NCBI GenBank assembly: GCA_035274465.1
Contig: DATEOF010000190.1
Location: 62,001 to 126,000, forward strand
Direction: 5' to 3'
Origin: JADGRF01 sp035274465
GTDB taxonomy: Bacteria > Myxococcota_A > Polyangia > Polyangiales > JAFGIB01
Length of the DNA: 64,000 nt
A program made the translations under genes and the position numbers. The notes beneath the pieces are model-generated. The model searched no databases. It was not told where the DNA came from and was given only the letters and a program-made list of their open reading frames with translations. Shown here piece by piece: positions 51,001-59,888 of the stretch (the stretch's first letter is position 1; each line of letters begins with the position of its first letter).

Positions 51001-51408
51001 TCAAGCGGCCGCACGCAATGGGACCCGGCGGTCGATAGGGCGCAGCGCCCACGAAGTGACCACGACGGCTGCGATCGCGAGCGGCACGAGCACCATCACG
51101 GCTCCATCACCCATCGCGGCCCGGGATGAGGCCGCACCCGTGAGGTCGAACATCATGCCTGCGTAACTCCACTCTTTGAGGCGCGGGAAGCGCGGCACGA
51201 CAATGCCGATCGCACCCAGTACTTTCCACGTGCCGAGAACCGTCATGAAGTAGGACGGATAGCCCAGGTGCGCCATGTCGTCGACGACATGCGGGACGTG
51301 CGCGAGGTTCGCGAGGCCCGACCCGAGAAACGCCGCGGCCGCGACAGCAGTCGCCGCCACATAGAGAACTGCTCGTAGACCGCCGAGCCGGCTCAGTGCG
51401 CTCTGCAT
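51001..51408 (-). CDS. DoxX family membrane protein
   Basis: A 135-residue protein with four transmembrane helices (VAATAVAAAAFLGSGLANL, LGTWKVLGAIGIVVPR, AVMVLVPLAIAAVVVTSWAL, plus one near residue 85), the DoxX layout. DoxX-like proteins are thought to take part in thiol-stress or quinone-linked reactions, which fits the TetR regulator carrying an SGCPIGTL motif next door. First gene of the DoxX-TetR unit. Confidence 0.88.
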   Translation of the reverse strand: MQSALSRLGGLRAVLYVAATAVAAAAFLGSGLANLAHVPHVVDDMAHLGYPSYFMTVLGTWKVLGAIGIVVPRFPRLKEWSYAGMMFDLTGAASSRAAMGDGAVMVLVPLAIAAVVVTSWALRPIDRRVPLRAAA

Positions 51409-51430
51409 CGTGCCGCTCCTTCGTTCTCGA

Positions 51431-51450
51431 AGTTAGTTGGTTAACTAACT
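51431..51450 (-). promoter_or_regulatory. TetR operator and promoter of the DoxX-tetR unit
   Basis: The dyad AGTTAGTTGGTTAACTAACT has perfect 8-base arms around a 4-base centre. On the minus strand a TTGACA -35 box lies upstream, near 51468-51473, and a -10-like TAGTTA overlaps the dyad, so repressor binding would block RNA polymerase. The divergent SDR gene starts 104 bases to the right and may share control. Confidence 0.75.
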
Positions 51451-51553
51451 CATAGCGGAACGATTGTCAAGAACAGCGGGCCGTCGTGGCTGAGGCCACG
51501 TTTCCTCCCGAAGCGAAGCGTTGTAGGGTCCCAGCCCAGCACAGGATGAACGC

Positions 51554-52327
51554 ATGCTCGAGACACTGTTTTCGATGAAGGGCAAAGTCTGCGTCGTTAC
51601 CGGAGGCTCGCGCGGCCTCGGGCTACACATGGCGGAGGCTTTTCTGGAGGCAGGCGCCGCACGCGTCTACATCACTGCGCGCAAAGCCGCGGACTGCGCG
51701 GCCACGGCCAAAGAGCTGAGCCGCTACGGTGAGTGCATCGCGCTGCCAGGCGATGCGGCGAGCCTGGATGGCATCACTCAACTGGCGAACGCGCTCCGCG
51801 AGCGCGAAAAGCACCTGGATGTGCTCGTGAACAACGCCGGCACCGCTTGGGGGGCAGCTTTTGGCGAGTTTCCCGAGAACGGCTGGGACAAGGTGATGAA
51901 CCTGAACGCCAAGTCTCCGTTCTTCCTGACCCAGGCGTTGACTCCGCTCCTGAAGCAGAACGCTTCAGCCGAGCACACCGCGTCGATCATCAACATCGGC
52001 TCCATCGCAGGCTTGGTGGGGCGGAGCCTCGACAGCTTCAGCTACGCTGCCTCCAAGGCCGCGCTGCACCAGCTCACGCGTATCCTCGCCACCGAGCTTG
52101 CAGAGAGTCACATCCGCGTCAACGCCATCGCGCCGGGACGATTTCACTCGAAGATGACAGACTACGTCGATCGAGCCAGCTACGAACGCGAGGTCGCTCA
52201 GATTCCCTTGCACCGCTGGGGCAAGGCAGCGGACATCGCTGGCGTCGCACTCATGCTCGCGAGCCAAGCCGGCGCTTTCATTACGGGGCAGATCATCGTC
52301 GTCGACGGCGGTACCTCGCTGCGTTGA
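51554..52327 (+). CDS. Short-chain dehydrogenase/reductase
   Basis: Classical SDR of 257 residues with glycine motif TGGSRGLGLHMA, NNAG, catalytic Ser in INIGSIAG and the YAASKAAL Tyr-Lys pair, and the C-terminal GAFITGQIIVVDGG. It should reduce or oxidise a carbonyl using NAD(P). Divergent from DoxX-TetR across the dyad operator, so it may belong to the same stress or quinone response. The substrate is unknown. Confidence 0.94.
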   Translation: MLETLFSMKGKVCVVTGGSRGLGLHMAEAFLEAGAARVYITARKAADCAATAKELSRYGECIALPGDAASLDGITQLANALREREKHLDVLVNNAGTAWGAAFGEFPENGWDKVMNLNAKSPFFLTQALTPLLKQNASAEHTASIINIGSIAGLVGRSLDSFSYAASKAALHQLTRILATELAESHIRVNAIAPGRFHSKMTDYVDRASYEREVAQIPLHRWGKAADIAGVALMLASQAGAFITGQIIVVDGGTSLR

Positions 52328-52482
52328 ACGACCCGAATCCAGGAAAAGCCCTGCGCGGCTTGCCGGCTACCCGCTGGACGCTACCGACTGACCTACCTCG
52401 ACGGCTGTTTCTGTTACGGACAGCGCCTCACGATCCCGTTCCGCGTGCATATCTAGATCCTCATGGAAAGGACATATCTCCC

Positions 52483-52878
52483 ATGACCAGCATGCGGACG
52501 TTCTGTCTTCTCGCGTCTGTGTGTGCGCTCACGCTGAGCGCTAGCACTCCCGCCTTCACACAGAAGTCGGGCGCCATAGAGCCGCCTGCACCCGCGGTCA
52601 CGCTGCCCTCGACTTCCAGCGACCACGAAGCATTGGCGAAGAAGTACCAGAGTGAGGCGGCGCAGTACCGCAAGACCGCTGCCGAACACAAAGTGATGGC
52701 GGCCGAATACAGGAATGTCCATCCCAATCCCAAGGGTGGTCCAAAGAACCCTCCCTGGTACAAAGAGATGGCCAAACACCACGAAGCGCTCTGGAAAGAC
52801 ACGGAGAAGCTCGCAGTCGATACAGAGAAGGCAGCCGAGTTTCACATGTTGCGCGCAAAGGAGATGCAAGGCGGCTGA
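52483..52878 (+). CDS. Small exported protein, helical
   Basis: A 131-residue protein with a signal peptide (TFCLLASVCALTLSASTPAFT) and a helical, charged mature part (HEALAKKYQSEAAQYRKTAAEHKVMAAEYR, then HHEALWKDTEKLAVDTEKAAEFHMLRAKEM). It probably forms an antiparallel helical hairpin in the periplasm. No family recognised with certainty. The upstream open frame runs on from the SDR gene but begins in a different context; AAAGGAC precedes the ATG. Confidence 0.75.
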   Translation: MTSMRTFCLLASVCALTLSASTPAFTQKSGAIEPPAPAVTLPSTSSDHEALAKKYQSEAAQYRKTAAEHKVMAAEYRNVHPNPKGGPKNPPWYKEMAKHHEALWKDTEKLAVDTEKAAEFHMLRAKEMQGG

Positions 52879-53041
52879 GCGCCGGCGCGGCGACGGCCTC
52901 GAGAAGCGCCGCCAACGCGCTGTTTTCGTGCATAGCGAGCGCCACCCTAGCCGCGGCCCGCCGGTGTCCGTCAGCGTCCGCCGGTGCATCGCACCGCTAA
53001 CCTCGTGAAATCACGCGATCGCGGCTCGGCATGCCGCTAGA

Positions 53042-53500
53042 ATGAGTCCTGAGTATCTTTCGCTCGACGGTCCGTTGCGATCCGTGCGTGGCACGCTCGC
53101 GCACTTGCGCGGGGCCCAGCAACCGCGCGCGACCTGCCGACTGGGACACGCCGGTAGTGCCGCGACGAGATCTGAGTGAGGTCTTCGGGCAGGAGACGGC
53201 CAAGCGCGCGTTGGAGATTGCAGCCAGCGGCGGCCACCACCTGCTGATGGTCGGGCCGCCCGGCATGGGCAAGACCATGCTGGCGAGCCGCCTGCCCGAT
53301 CTGTTGCCCGAGCCGACCCCAGAGGAGCGGCTCGAGATCGCGACCATCGCCAGCGTCCCTCGCGCGCGCCTGCCTGTTCGGCCGACCGTTTCGCGCCACA
53401 TCACAGCTGCAGAAATGTCGCGCTGATCGGTGGCGGAACTCCCGTGCGCCCAGCGAGGTGACCCTGGCGCACGGAGGCGTGTTGTTCCTGGACGAGTAGC
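53042..53500 (+). pseudogene. Broken ComM/YifB (Mg-chelatase-like ATPase) fragment
   Basis: Three pieces of the ComM family appear in different frames: YLSLDGPLRSVRGTLAHL from 53042, DLSEVFGQETAKRALEIAASGGHHLLMVGPPGMGKTMLASRLPDLLP with Walker A (GPPGMGKT) from 53088, and, further on, GGGTPVRP and SEVTLAHGGVLFLDE before a stop near 53498. Both ends of a normal 500-residue protein are missing and at least two frame changes occur. This is a gene remnant, not a functional helicase. Confidence 0.8.
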
Positions 53501-53608
53501 AGTGATCTTGTCGACCGCAAGGCTGAGGCGCTGTGCATGCCTCGCGCAGAAACTCGCAGGAGCGGCACCCGTATCTCACCTCAGAACCATTCCAATGAGG
53601 AGGAGCAT

Positions 53609-54239
53609 ATGTTCCGCAAAATCGCCACGCAACCGCTGCTTGCGCTCTGCTTGGGGTTCCCCGCCTGCGCAGCTGACGGCGTCGCGCACGCGCAGTCGCA
53701 CGCGCAGCACGCTGTTCACGACGACGGCGCCTGGAAGCGTTGCGCGTCGACCGACGACATCGTCGACTCGATCTCGACCGCGCTCGCAGTCTCGCGCAAG
53801 TATCAGGACGTCGCAGTCGCAGAAGCCGAGGGCTACAAGCCGGTGTCGCCGTGCGAGGCCTCGCCGGAGGGCACGATGGGCATCCACTACGCACACGACG
53901 GCAAGCTCGCGGCAGCGCCGGATGTCTCAACAACCGCCGATCCTCGTATACCTGCCCACGGCCGAAGGGCTGCAGCTCGTTGCGATCGAGTACTTCCAGC
54001 CGGTGATTCAGGATGGTGAACCCTACATGGGCTCGGCCGACGAGCCGCCGCGCGCCGACTCGCTGCCCGACACACCACCCGAGCTGTTCGAGGGACAACC
54101 GTTCGACGGCCCGATGGCAGGACACAACCCGAGCATGCCGTGGCACTACGATCAGCACCTCTGGTTGTACGCGCACAATCCGAAAGGACTATTCGCGCAG
54201 TGGAACCCCGCAATCGAGTGCCCAGCCGAGGCGCACTGA
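53609..54239 (+). pseudogene. Frameshifted secreted protein gene
   Basis: The signal peptide and first 105 residues (MFRKIATQPLLALCLGFPACA, ending MGIHYAHDGKLAAAPDVS) are in one frame, and the rest (QQPPILVYLPTAEGLQLVAIEYFQPVIQDGEP, to HYDQHLWLYAHNPKGLFAQWNP) is in the next frame. A single-base change near 53927 would rejoin them. The joined product resembles a family of short exported hypothetical proteins. It may be a real mutation or a sequencing error; with the neighbouring ComM remnant, decay is plausible. Confidence 0.65.
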
Positions 54240-54267
54240 ATCGCGCCGAGAAAACCAGGAGGAACCG

Positions 54268-55281
54268 ATGGATCCATCACGCATCATGCAAGTGGGAATG
54301 GGCTTCTGGCCGGCCAAGACGCTGTTGTCGGCAGTGGAGCTCGGAGTATTTACGAAGCTGGCTGCGGGGCCGATGACCGGGGCAAAGCTGGGCAAATCCC
54401 TCGGGTTGGCCCCGCGCGGCTGGTACGATTTCTTCGACGCGCTGGTCGCGCTCGGTTTCCTCGAGCGGGACGGGCAAGGCACCACCGGGCGCTATCGCAA
54501 CGGCGAAGAAGCGGCGGTGTTCCTCGATCGCAACCGGCCCACGTACATCGGCGGGTTCCTCGAGATGTGCTCGGCGCGGCTCTACCGGTTCTGGGGCGAT
54601 CTCAGCGAGGGGCTGCGCACCGGCGCGCCGCAGAACGAGCTCAAGCGGGGCGGAAAATCCATGTTCGAAGAGCTGTACCGCGATCCGACGCGGCTCGATC
54701 AGTTCATGCAGGCGATGGCCGGGATCTCCGCGCGGAACTTCCAGGCGTTCGCCGAGAAGTTCGACTTCTCGCGCTACCGCACGCTGGTCGACATCGGCGG
54801 CGCGACCGGGCAGCTCTCGATCCTCTGCGTCCAGCGGCATCCGCACCTGCGCGCAACCAGCTACGATCTGCCCGAGGTCGAGCCGATCACGAGACGCACG
54901 ATCGAGCGCGCCGGCCTCGGCGAACGCGTCGAGACGGGAGCGCTCGACTTCTTTCAGCAGCCCATCCCCAAGGCGGACGTGGTCACGATGGGGATGATCC
55001 TCCACGACTGGAACCTCGAGAAGAAGCTGCACCTCATCCGATCCGCGTACGCGGCGCTTCCCGAGGGCGGCGCGTTCGTGGCGATCGAGAACATCATCGA
55101 CGATGCTCGCCGGCAGAACGCGTTCGGACTGATGATGTCACTGAACATGCTGCTCGAGTTCGGCGACGCGTTCGACTTCAGCGGCGCGGACTTTGACGGC
55201 TGGTGCAGAGAGGTCGGCTTCCGTCGCACCGAAATCGTGCCCCTCGCAGGCCCGGCCAGCGCGGCGATCGCCTACAAGTAG
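54268..55281 (+). CDS. O-methyltransferase (hydroxyneurosporene/acetylserotonin type)
   Basis: Dimeric COMT-like methyltransferase of 337 residues. The N-terminal winged-helix dimerisation domain (ELGVFTKLAAGPMTGAKLGKSLGL) and the SAM motifs VDIGGATGQLSILC, LPEVEPITR and MILHDWNLEKK are clear, with the catalytic His in LHDW. Substrate is a small phenol or polyketide. An AGGAGG site 5 bases upstream fixes the start. It lies alone inside a stretch of broken genes, which suggests it is retained or recently acquired. Confidence 0.93.
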   Translation: MDPSRIMQVGMGFWPAKTLLSAVELGVFTKLAAGPMTGAKLGKSLGLAPRGWYDFFDALVALGFLERDGQGTTGRYRNGEEAAVFLDRNRPTYIGGFLEMCSARLYRFWGDLSEGLRTGAPQNELKRGGKSMFEELYRDPTRLDQFMQAMAGISARNFQAFAEKFDFSRYRTLVDIGGATGQLSILCVQRHPHLRATSYDLPEVEPITRRTIERAGLGERVETGALDFFQQPIPKADVVTMGMILHDWNLEKKLHLIRSAYAALPEGGAFVAIENIIDDARRQNAFGLMMSLNMLLEFGDAFDFSGADFDGWCREVGFRRTEIVPLAGPASAAIAYK

Positions 55282-55677
55282 ATCGCCAGCGAGCCAGCAG
55301 GCACGACGCGGTTCGTGCTTGCCCGAGGCACGAACCGCGCGCCGCATGCCCGTATCCCTGAGTATGAAGCTCAGTCTAATCGGGTATGGAACACACGGTG
55401 ACGTTCAACCGTTCAACCGTGTTACGCACCGTACGCTACCGAGCCCAGTGGAATACGTGCCGGGGCGACGTAAACACGCTTCGGCGCGAGCTCGGTGTCG
55501 CGCCGGTCGCGGGACCATACACGCTCGAGGTGCAGAGCCAGCGAGCTCCCGTGCTGCTCGCCACCGCCGCTCGATCGCGCTGCCGAATGCGCGAAACCCG
55601 CGCAAGGACCCAGCCGTAGATCCCCAGGGCTGCCCGAACGCAGTCGGAACGCGAGCGCCACAGAAACGGAGGACACC
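55282..55677. other. Non-coding stretch with a glycosyltransferase N-terminal scrap
   Basis: About 400 bases without a supported gene. From 55364 the frame reads MKLSLIGYGTHGDVQPF, the N-terminus of macrolide/flavonoid-type glycosyltransferases (GT1/GT28, where TxGSRGDVQPF is conserved), and similarity ends there. This looks like another gene remnant. Confidence 0.4.
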
Positions 55678-56337
55678 ATGCCTGGGCTTCCTGCATCGCA
55701 GTACTTCGACTTGAACCAACCGTTCCGCGACCTGCAACGCGGCAGGCCGCTGCGCGAGGCGCGTGGCGCGCAGCAGGGGTTCGCGTTCGACGCAGTCAAC
55801 GCACGGCTGTTCGCCGCGCAGCTGAGCCCGGCCGCGCATGGTGGTTCCGTCGGTGTCGAGCCAGAAGCCAGGGCTGGCAGAAGTGCAACTAGCTGCGCAA
55901 TCGACCCCGTTCACGAACGTGTCGCGGTGCGCCGCAACAGACGCGGGCACATCTGGTACACGGTGTACGACCTATCACAGGCAATGGTCATGCTCGCGCG
56001 CTTCCCACAGCCTGCGTTGAGCGACCGGCCCGTGACCTTCTTGGGCTACGCGATCTTCGGCCAATACTTGTACACACTGGATCGCACCGAGCGCGCACGC
56101 GGCTCGAACATCGATTCGTACGTCACGCGCATCGACATGAACACTGGCCAAGTGCAGCGGCGCTCGCGGGTCCTGGTCGCGGCCTCGCTGATCTTCCGGG
56201 AACCGGGAGGCATGGCCATCTACCGCACCCGCGACGGAAGGCTGCGACTCTTCATCGGATTCGGGTCGCGAGAGAGCTTGGATGGGCCAAAACGCTACAC
56301 CAATCTCTACTACAATGACGTGCTGAGGGCAGCATGA
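55678..56337 (+). CDS. TagC/phage-baseplate-like propeller protein, shortened
   Basis: A 219-residue protein resembling the P68-RBP/TagC-1-like family (also called teichoic-acid biosynthesis protein C), with the opening YFDLNQPFRDLQRGRPLREARGAQQGFAFDAVN, the middle SCAIDPVHERVAVR and YTVYDLSQA, and the end REPGGMAIYRTRDGRLRLFIGFGSR. Typical members are about 300 residues, and two internal blocks appear to be missing, so the gene may be decaying. A GAGGAC site precedes the ATG. Function in this organism is unknown. Confidence 0.55.
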   Translation: MPGLPASQYFDLNQPFRDLQRGRPLREARGAQQGFAFDAVNARLFAAQLSPAAHGGSVGVEPEARAGRSATSCAIDPVHERVAVRRNRRGHIWYTVYDLSQAMVMLARFPQPALSDRPVTFLGYAIFGQYLYTLDRTERARGSNIDSYVTRIDMNTGQVQRRSRVLVAASLIFREPGGMAIYRTRDGRLRLFIGFGSRESLDGPKRYTNLYYNDVLRAA

Positions 56338-56406
56338 GAACGTGCGCCCTTTTCGAAGCTGCCTGCTCGACACGCGCCGCTGCGTGTGTAGGTCGAGCTT
56401 CGGCAC

Positions 56407-56958
56407 ATGCCAGCGAGCGCGACAGGCCAGCCGTCGTTGTTGTGCGATGCGATGGATCGCTACGCAGACGGAGACATGTCTGCGTTCAACGTGCTCTACG
56501 ACGAGCTCGCTCCCCGCCTGCGCGCGATGTTGCGGCGCAAGGGTTGTGACTCCGCTCTTGCCGAGGATCTCATCCAGCAGACGTTCTTGCGCTTGCACTG
56601 CGCTCGCGGACACTACCGACGCGGGCAAGAGGTCGTGCCATGGGCATTCGCGATCGCGCGACGCTTGTTGATCGACGTCTGGCGCCATCGGAACGTGGAG
56701 CAGCGCCGAATACCGGACGAAACCGCTGCCCCGGCGGGCCCCGAAGAGCAGCTCATCGCCGGCGAAACCGCGCGGTCGCTCGCCGATGGCATCGAACGAC
56801 TCCCGCCGCAGAGTCGCGAGGCGTTCAGTCTCGTGAAGCTCGATGGTCTCTCGCTCGAACAAACGGCACAGGTACTCGGCACGACCGTCACCGCGATCAA
56901 GCTCCGCGTACACCGCGCCTACCAGGCGTTGCGTGGAGCTACCCGGGAGAGCAAATGA
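56407..56958 (+). CDS. ECF-type RNA polymerase sigma factor
   Basis: A 183-residue sigma factor with region 2 (residues about 22-90: LYDELAPRLRAMLRRKGCDSALAEDLIQQTFLRLH, then WAFAIARRLLIDVWRH) and region 4 (about 120-175: LPPQSREAFSLVKLDGLSLEQTAQVLGTTVTAIKLRVHRAYQALR). The next gene overlaps by 4 bases and is a NrsF-type membrane protein, giving a sigma/anti-sigma pair as for SigF-NrsF in Caulobacter. No extracytoplasmic signal is identified. Confidence 0.92.
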   Translation: MPASATGQPSLLCDAMDRYADGDMSAFNVLYDELAPRLRAMLRRKGCDSALAEDLIQQTFLRLHCARGHYRRGQEVVPWAFAIARRLLIDVWRHRNVEQRRIPDETAAPAGPEEQLIAGETARSLADGIERLPPQSREAFSLVKLDGLSLEQTAQVLGTTVTAIKLRVHRAYQALRGATRESK

Positions 56959-57584
56959 GCGACCCGACCCGCGAACATCTCATGCGCTTGCTCGCCCAGG
57001 CGCCGTCACTCACGCGTACACAGCTGCGCAAGCGAGTCAGCCTCGCGTACGGTGTTGCGATTGCGTCGGTGCTCGGGGTGTTCCTCGCCGTCGGCGGAAC
57101 CACTCACAGCGAGCCACGCGCGTTGAGCGCAACCGCCGTGCTCGCGTGCGGGTTGTTGCTCTTGGCGGCGCTGAGCAGCCGCGTGATCGCGAAGCGCGCG
57201 AGCTCTCCTCTTGGGCCGTCCGGCCGACTGCTGGCCGGTGTCCTGGCGTGTACGCCGTGCGGGCTGTTAGCGTGGCTGGCACTGATGCAGCCGACTGAGA
57301 TGTATGCGGAGATTCCCATCGGCTTTCGTTGCCTCGCGTTGAGCGTCGTGATGGGTGGTCTGCTGCTCGGCGCCATGACGTACTCGCGGCGTGCTTCCGA
57401 CCCCGTGCACCCTGGTTGGCTCGGTGGCGCCCTTGGCGCGAGCGCAGCCGCGTGGTCGGCGGCGTTGGTTGCCGCTTGGTGCCCGCTCTACGATCTACCG
57501 CACATCCTGATCGGTCACGTCGCGCCAGTACTGGTCCTGAGCGCGGCGGGCTGCGTGCTTGCGAGGCGCGCGCTGCGTCTGTGA
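56955..57584 (+). CDS. NrsF/DUF1109 anti-sigma-like membrane protein
   Basis: Integral membrane protein of 209 residues with five or six helices: VAIASVLGVFLAVGG, LLLLAALSSRVIA, LLAGVLACTPCGLLAWLALM, and a long C-terminal block. The first 25 residues (SDPTREHLMRLLAQAPSLTR) would be the cytoplasmic sigma-binding part. A CTPCG cysteine pair in a membrane-proximal position is similar to the redox cysteines of NrsF. It shares ATGA with the sigma gene, so translation is coupled and it probably sequesters that sigma factor. Confidence 0.8.
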   Translation: MSDPTREHLMRLLAQAPSLTRTQLRKRVSLAYGVAIASVLGVFLAVGGTTHSEPRALSATAVLACGLLLLAALSSRVIAKRASSPLGPSGRLLAGVLACTPCGLLAWLALMQPTEMYAEIPIGFRCLALSVVMGGLLLGAMTYSRRASDPVHPGWLGGALGASAAAWSAALVAAWCPLYDLPHILIGHVAPVLVLSAAGCVLARRALRL

Positions 57585-57937
57585 GGTTTGGCGCGCTGCA
57601 CGCTACAGCAAACTCCCACGCGTGCTGAGCGAGCGCACGGCGACCCGTGGTGCGCATGTTGCAGGCCGACCCAGTAGCCGAACCCGTCGCTGGCGCTCAT
57701 GTGCAGAATCTCGAGGTGAGTCTCGCTGCCGCCCTCGAACATCGCAGCGTCTCGCTGGTATGTGGACGCGACATCGTTCGCCCCGAACTCATGGCCACCG
57801 CGCGGCCCGAAGAAGGAAGCCGGTGAGGTGCGGGTCGTGATCTGGTCCAGCAGCTTGGCGTCGCCATTTACGTAGGCCATGGCCGCCGCTTGCCGCTGCT
57901 GCATGAAATCTGCGAAATCTCGCTGGACGTCGCTCAT
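57515..57937 (-). CDS. SnoaL/DUF4440-like protein, C-terminally altered
   Basis: The first 95 residues fit a SnoaL-like alpha-beta barrel (ADFMQQRQAAAMAYVNGDAKLLDQI, FGPRGGHEFGANDVASTY, MSASDGFGYWVGLQ). After that point the expected strand is replaced by a Ser/Arg-rich tail that reads through the end of the NrsF gene on the other strand, so the natural C-terminus has probably been lost by deletion or frameshift. GGGAGG supports the start at 57937. Confidence 0.55.
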   Translation of the reverse strand: MSDVQRDFADFMQQRQAAAMAYVNGDAKLLDQITTRTSPASFFGPRGGHEFGANDVASTYQRDAAMFEGGSETHLEILHMSASDGFGYWVGLQHAHHGSPCARSARVGVCCSVQRAKPHRRSARLASTQPAALRTSTGAT

Positions 57938-58033
57938 GATCGCCTCCCTGACTCTCATGACCGTCTCCTACGTAAGCACAAGAGCCGCACCCGCACGGTG
58001 AAGTGCGCGTCCACGAGATCAATTGCGGCGAGT

Positions 58034-58723
58034 TCACTGCGCGTGCCAGATCTGATGAGGACTCGCTTCGTCGGAAGGTCCCTTCGGGATCGACGCCGCG
58101 AGCACGTCGTAACTGCGACCGAGCCGATCGAGCGTCTCCGCGGAAACCTGTGGAGCAGGCACAGGGTTGTGGATCGCAGGCAGCGATTGCAAATATGCGA
58201 ACATCGCCCTGAGATCGGCATCACTCTGCTGTCGAAGTGATGGCCACGGCATCGGCGGAAGGATCGGTCGGCCCGCCCCCAGATGCCGGCCACTGCGCAC
58301 GGTATCGATGAACAGCGTCTCGTTCCAAGTGCCCAACCCAGTCTCGCGATCGGGCGTCAGGTTCGCGGCGTAGACGGTTCCGGATGGAATCTTGAAGCTG
58401 GTCATCGTCGGGCCGAGCACGACCTGATCCGAACCTGAAAGCGTCGACGCGGGACTTGGCGCATCGTGTGGATGCCCGGACAGCGCACGATCGAGTTGGG
58501 GCACCGGCAATCCAGTCCTCGGATCGGACTTCACGGGTGTGTGACAGTCATTGCAGCCACCCAGCGCCACGAGCTGCCTGCCGTACTCGATCTGCCGTGT
58601 CTTCAGCGCGCCAGGCGCAAGTGGCGTCTGACTCAGCGTCACGACACCGGTGATGACGAATGCCGCTGTGAGCAGCACGAGCACGACGCGAACCGTGAGC
58701 CAGCCCTCTTTACGCAGTGTCAT
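58034..58723 (-). CDS. Membrane-anchored c-type cytochrome
   Basis: One N-terminal membrane anchor (VRVVLVLLTAAFVITGVVTL) then a monohaem cytochrome c domain with CNDCH (CxxCH) and later Met-bearing strands including PPMPWPSL. The protein resembles c-type diheme/monoheme cytochromes that transfer electrons from dehydrogenases, with the family words GRQLVALGGCNDCHTP and DRALSGHP. An AAGGAGG site precedes the ATG at 58723. No partner oxidoreductase lies beside it on the same strand. Confidence 0.87.
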   Translation of the reverse strand: MTLRKEGWLTVRVVLVLLTAAFVITGVVTLSQTPLAPGALKTRQIEYGRQLVALGGCNDCHTPVKSDPRTGLPVPQLDRALSGHPHDAPSPASTLSGSDQVVLGPTMTSFKIPSGTVYAANLTPDRETGLGTWNETLFIDTVRSGRHLGAGRPILPPMPWPSLRQQSDADLRAMFAYLQSLPAIHNPVPAPQVSAETLDRLGRSYDVLAASIPKGPSDEASPHQIWHAQ

Positions 58724-58900
58724 GACGAGCCTCCTTGTATTCGCATTGACATGCACAGGGAGGTACGAGTGGCTCGCAGACGGGTTTCCATTTCGTCGAT
58801 TGTGCGGCGGCGTTGCGAATGGACGTGCAAGGGGGCGCCGCTTCAGCCTCGGCAGCTGCACCGGCTCGGGAGTGACCTGCACAGCCCATGCATGGATCCC

Positions 58901-59794
58901 TCACAACACCTCGTGCTTCAAGCGCGCGGCCAGGAGATCGATGAACACCTTCGTCTGGGGAAGCGGGAGCTTCGTCGCAGGAGACACTGCCGAGATCGGC
59001 AGCTTCGCGGCCTCGAACTCCTCGAGCACGATATCGACTTTGCCCTGTTCGAGGAGAGGCCGTATCTGCCAGGCCGGCGCTCGGCCGAGGCCGAGGCCGA
59101 GTGCGGTGGCTTCCTGGACTGAGTTCGTGTCGTCCGTGCTGAAGCGACCCCTGACCGGGATGCTCACGTCCTTGCCGCGCACGCGAAACAACCACTTCTC
59201 ACCTTCTGGATCGGTGCGGCGCACGATGCATTGATGACGCACGAGTTGATTGGGTTCGCGCGGTCGGCCGTAGCGCTCGAGATACGACTTCGCGCCGAAC
59301 ACGACTACGCGCAGCGCGCCGAGCCGTCGAGCGCGTAAGCCTGAGTCAGGTAGGTGCCGGATCCGCACCGCGACGTCGATCTTCTCTTCGTAGAGGTCCA
59401 CGCGGCGATCGGACGTCCTGAGGTCGAGCTCGATGCCCGGATAGCGCTGCACGAACTCGCGGATCGTAGGGACCACGAACGCCGCAGAAAACCGAACCGG
59501 GGCGGCGATCCGGAGTGTGCCGAACGGCTGGCTGCGCTTGTTCGCGGCCTCGCGTTTGGCCTCCTGGATCTCGAGCAGCGCAGGCTTCAACCGGTGATAC
59601 AGCGCAAGGCCGGCTTCGGTTGGCTGTGAGCGGCGAGTCGTCCGACGTACGAGCTCAACACCCACGCTCCGCTCGAGCGCTGTGAGCGAACGTCCGATCG
59701 CTTGCAGCGAGCGTCGCAAGCCCTTGGCGGCTGCGGTCTGACTGCCCCGCTCCACGATGGCAAGAAACGCCTCCAGATCGTCGAGACGGTCCAT
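58901..59794 (-). CDS. LysR family transcriptional regulator
   Basis: LysR protein of 297 residues: helix-turn-helix at about 5-60 (DLEAFLAIVERGSQTAAAKGLRRSLQAIGRSLTALERSVG, then RRTTRRSQPTEAG), effector domain afterwards (YPGIELDLRTSDRRVDLYEEKIDVAVRI). It is the AmpR/GcvA-like subtype with an acidic switch. It is divergent from the cytokinin-dehydrogenase-like gene across 94 bases and is therefore its likely regulator. Confidence 0.94.
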   Translation of the reverse strand: MDRLDDLEAFLAIVERGSQTAAAKGLRRSLQAIGRSLTALERSVGVELVRRTTRRSQPTEAGLALYHRLKPALLEIQEAKREAANKRSQPFGTLRIAAPVRFSAAFVVPTIREFVQRYPGIELDLRTSDRRVDLYEEKIDVAVRIRHLPDSGLRARRLGALRVVVFGAKSYLERYGRPREPNQLVRHQCIVRRTDPEGEKWLFRVRGKDVSIPVRGRFSTDDTNSVQEATALGLGLGRAPAWQIRPLLEQGKVDIVLEEFEAAKLPISAVSPATKLPLPQTKVFIDLLAARLKHEVL

Positions 59795-59888
59795 CCTTCA
59801 GTCTCCCGGAATTCGGAAGAGTGTATCCCCTCGCGGGCGGTGGATCGATGCGTTCGGGAGAGCAAGGTTAACCGCAAGGAGACCCGCG

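Noticed and set aside
52879..57937. Mobile element as cause of the gene decay
   Set aside because: No transposase, integrase, terminal repeats or target duplications could be seen.
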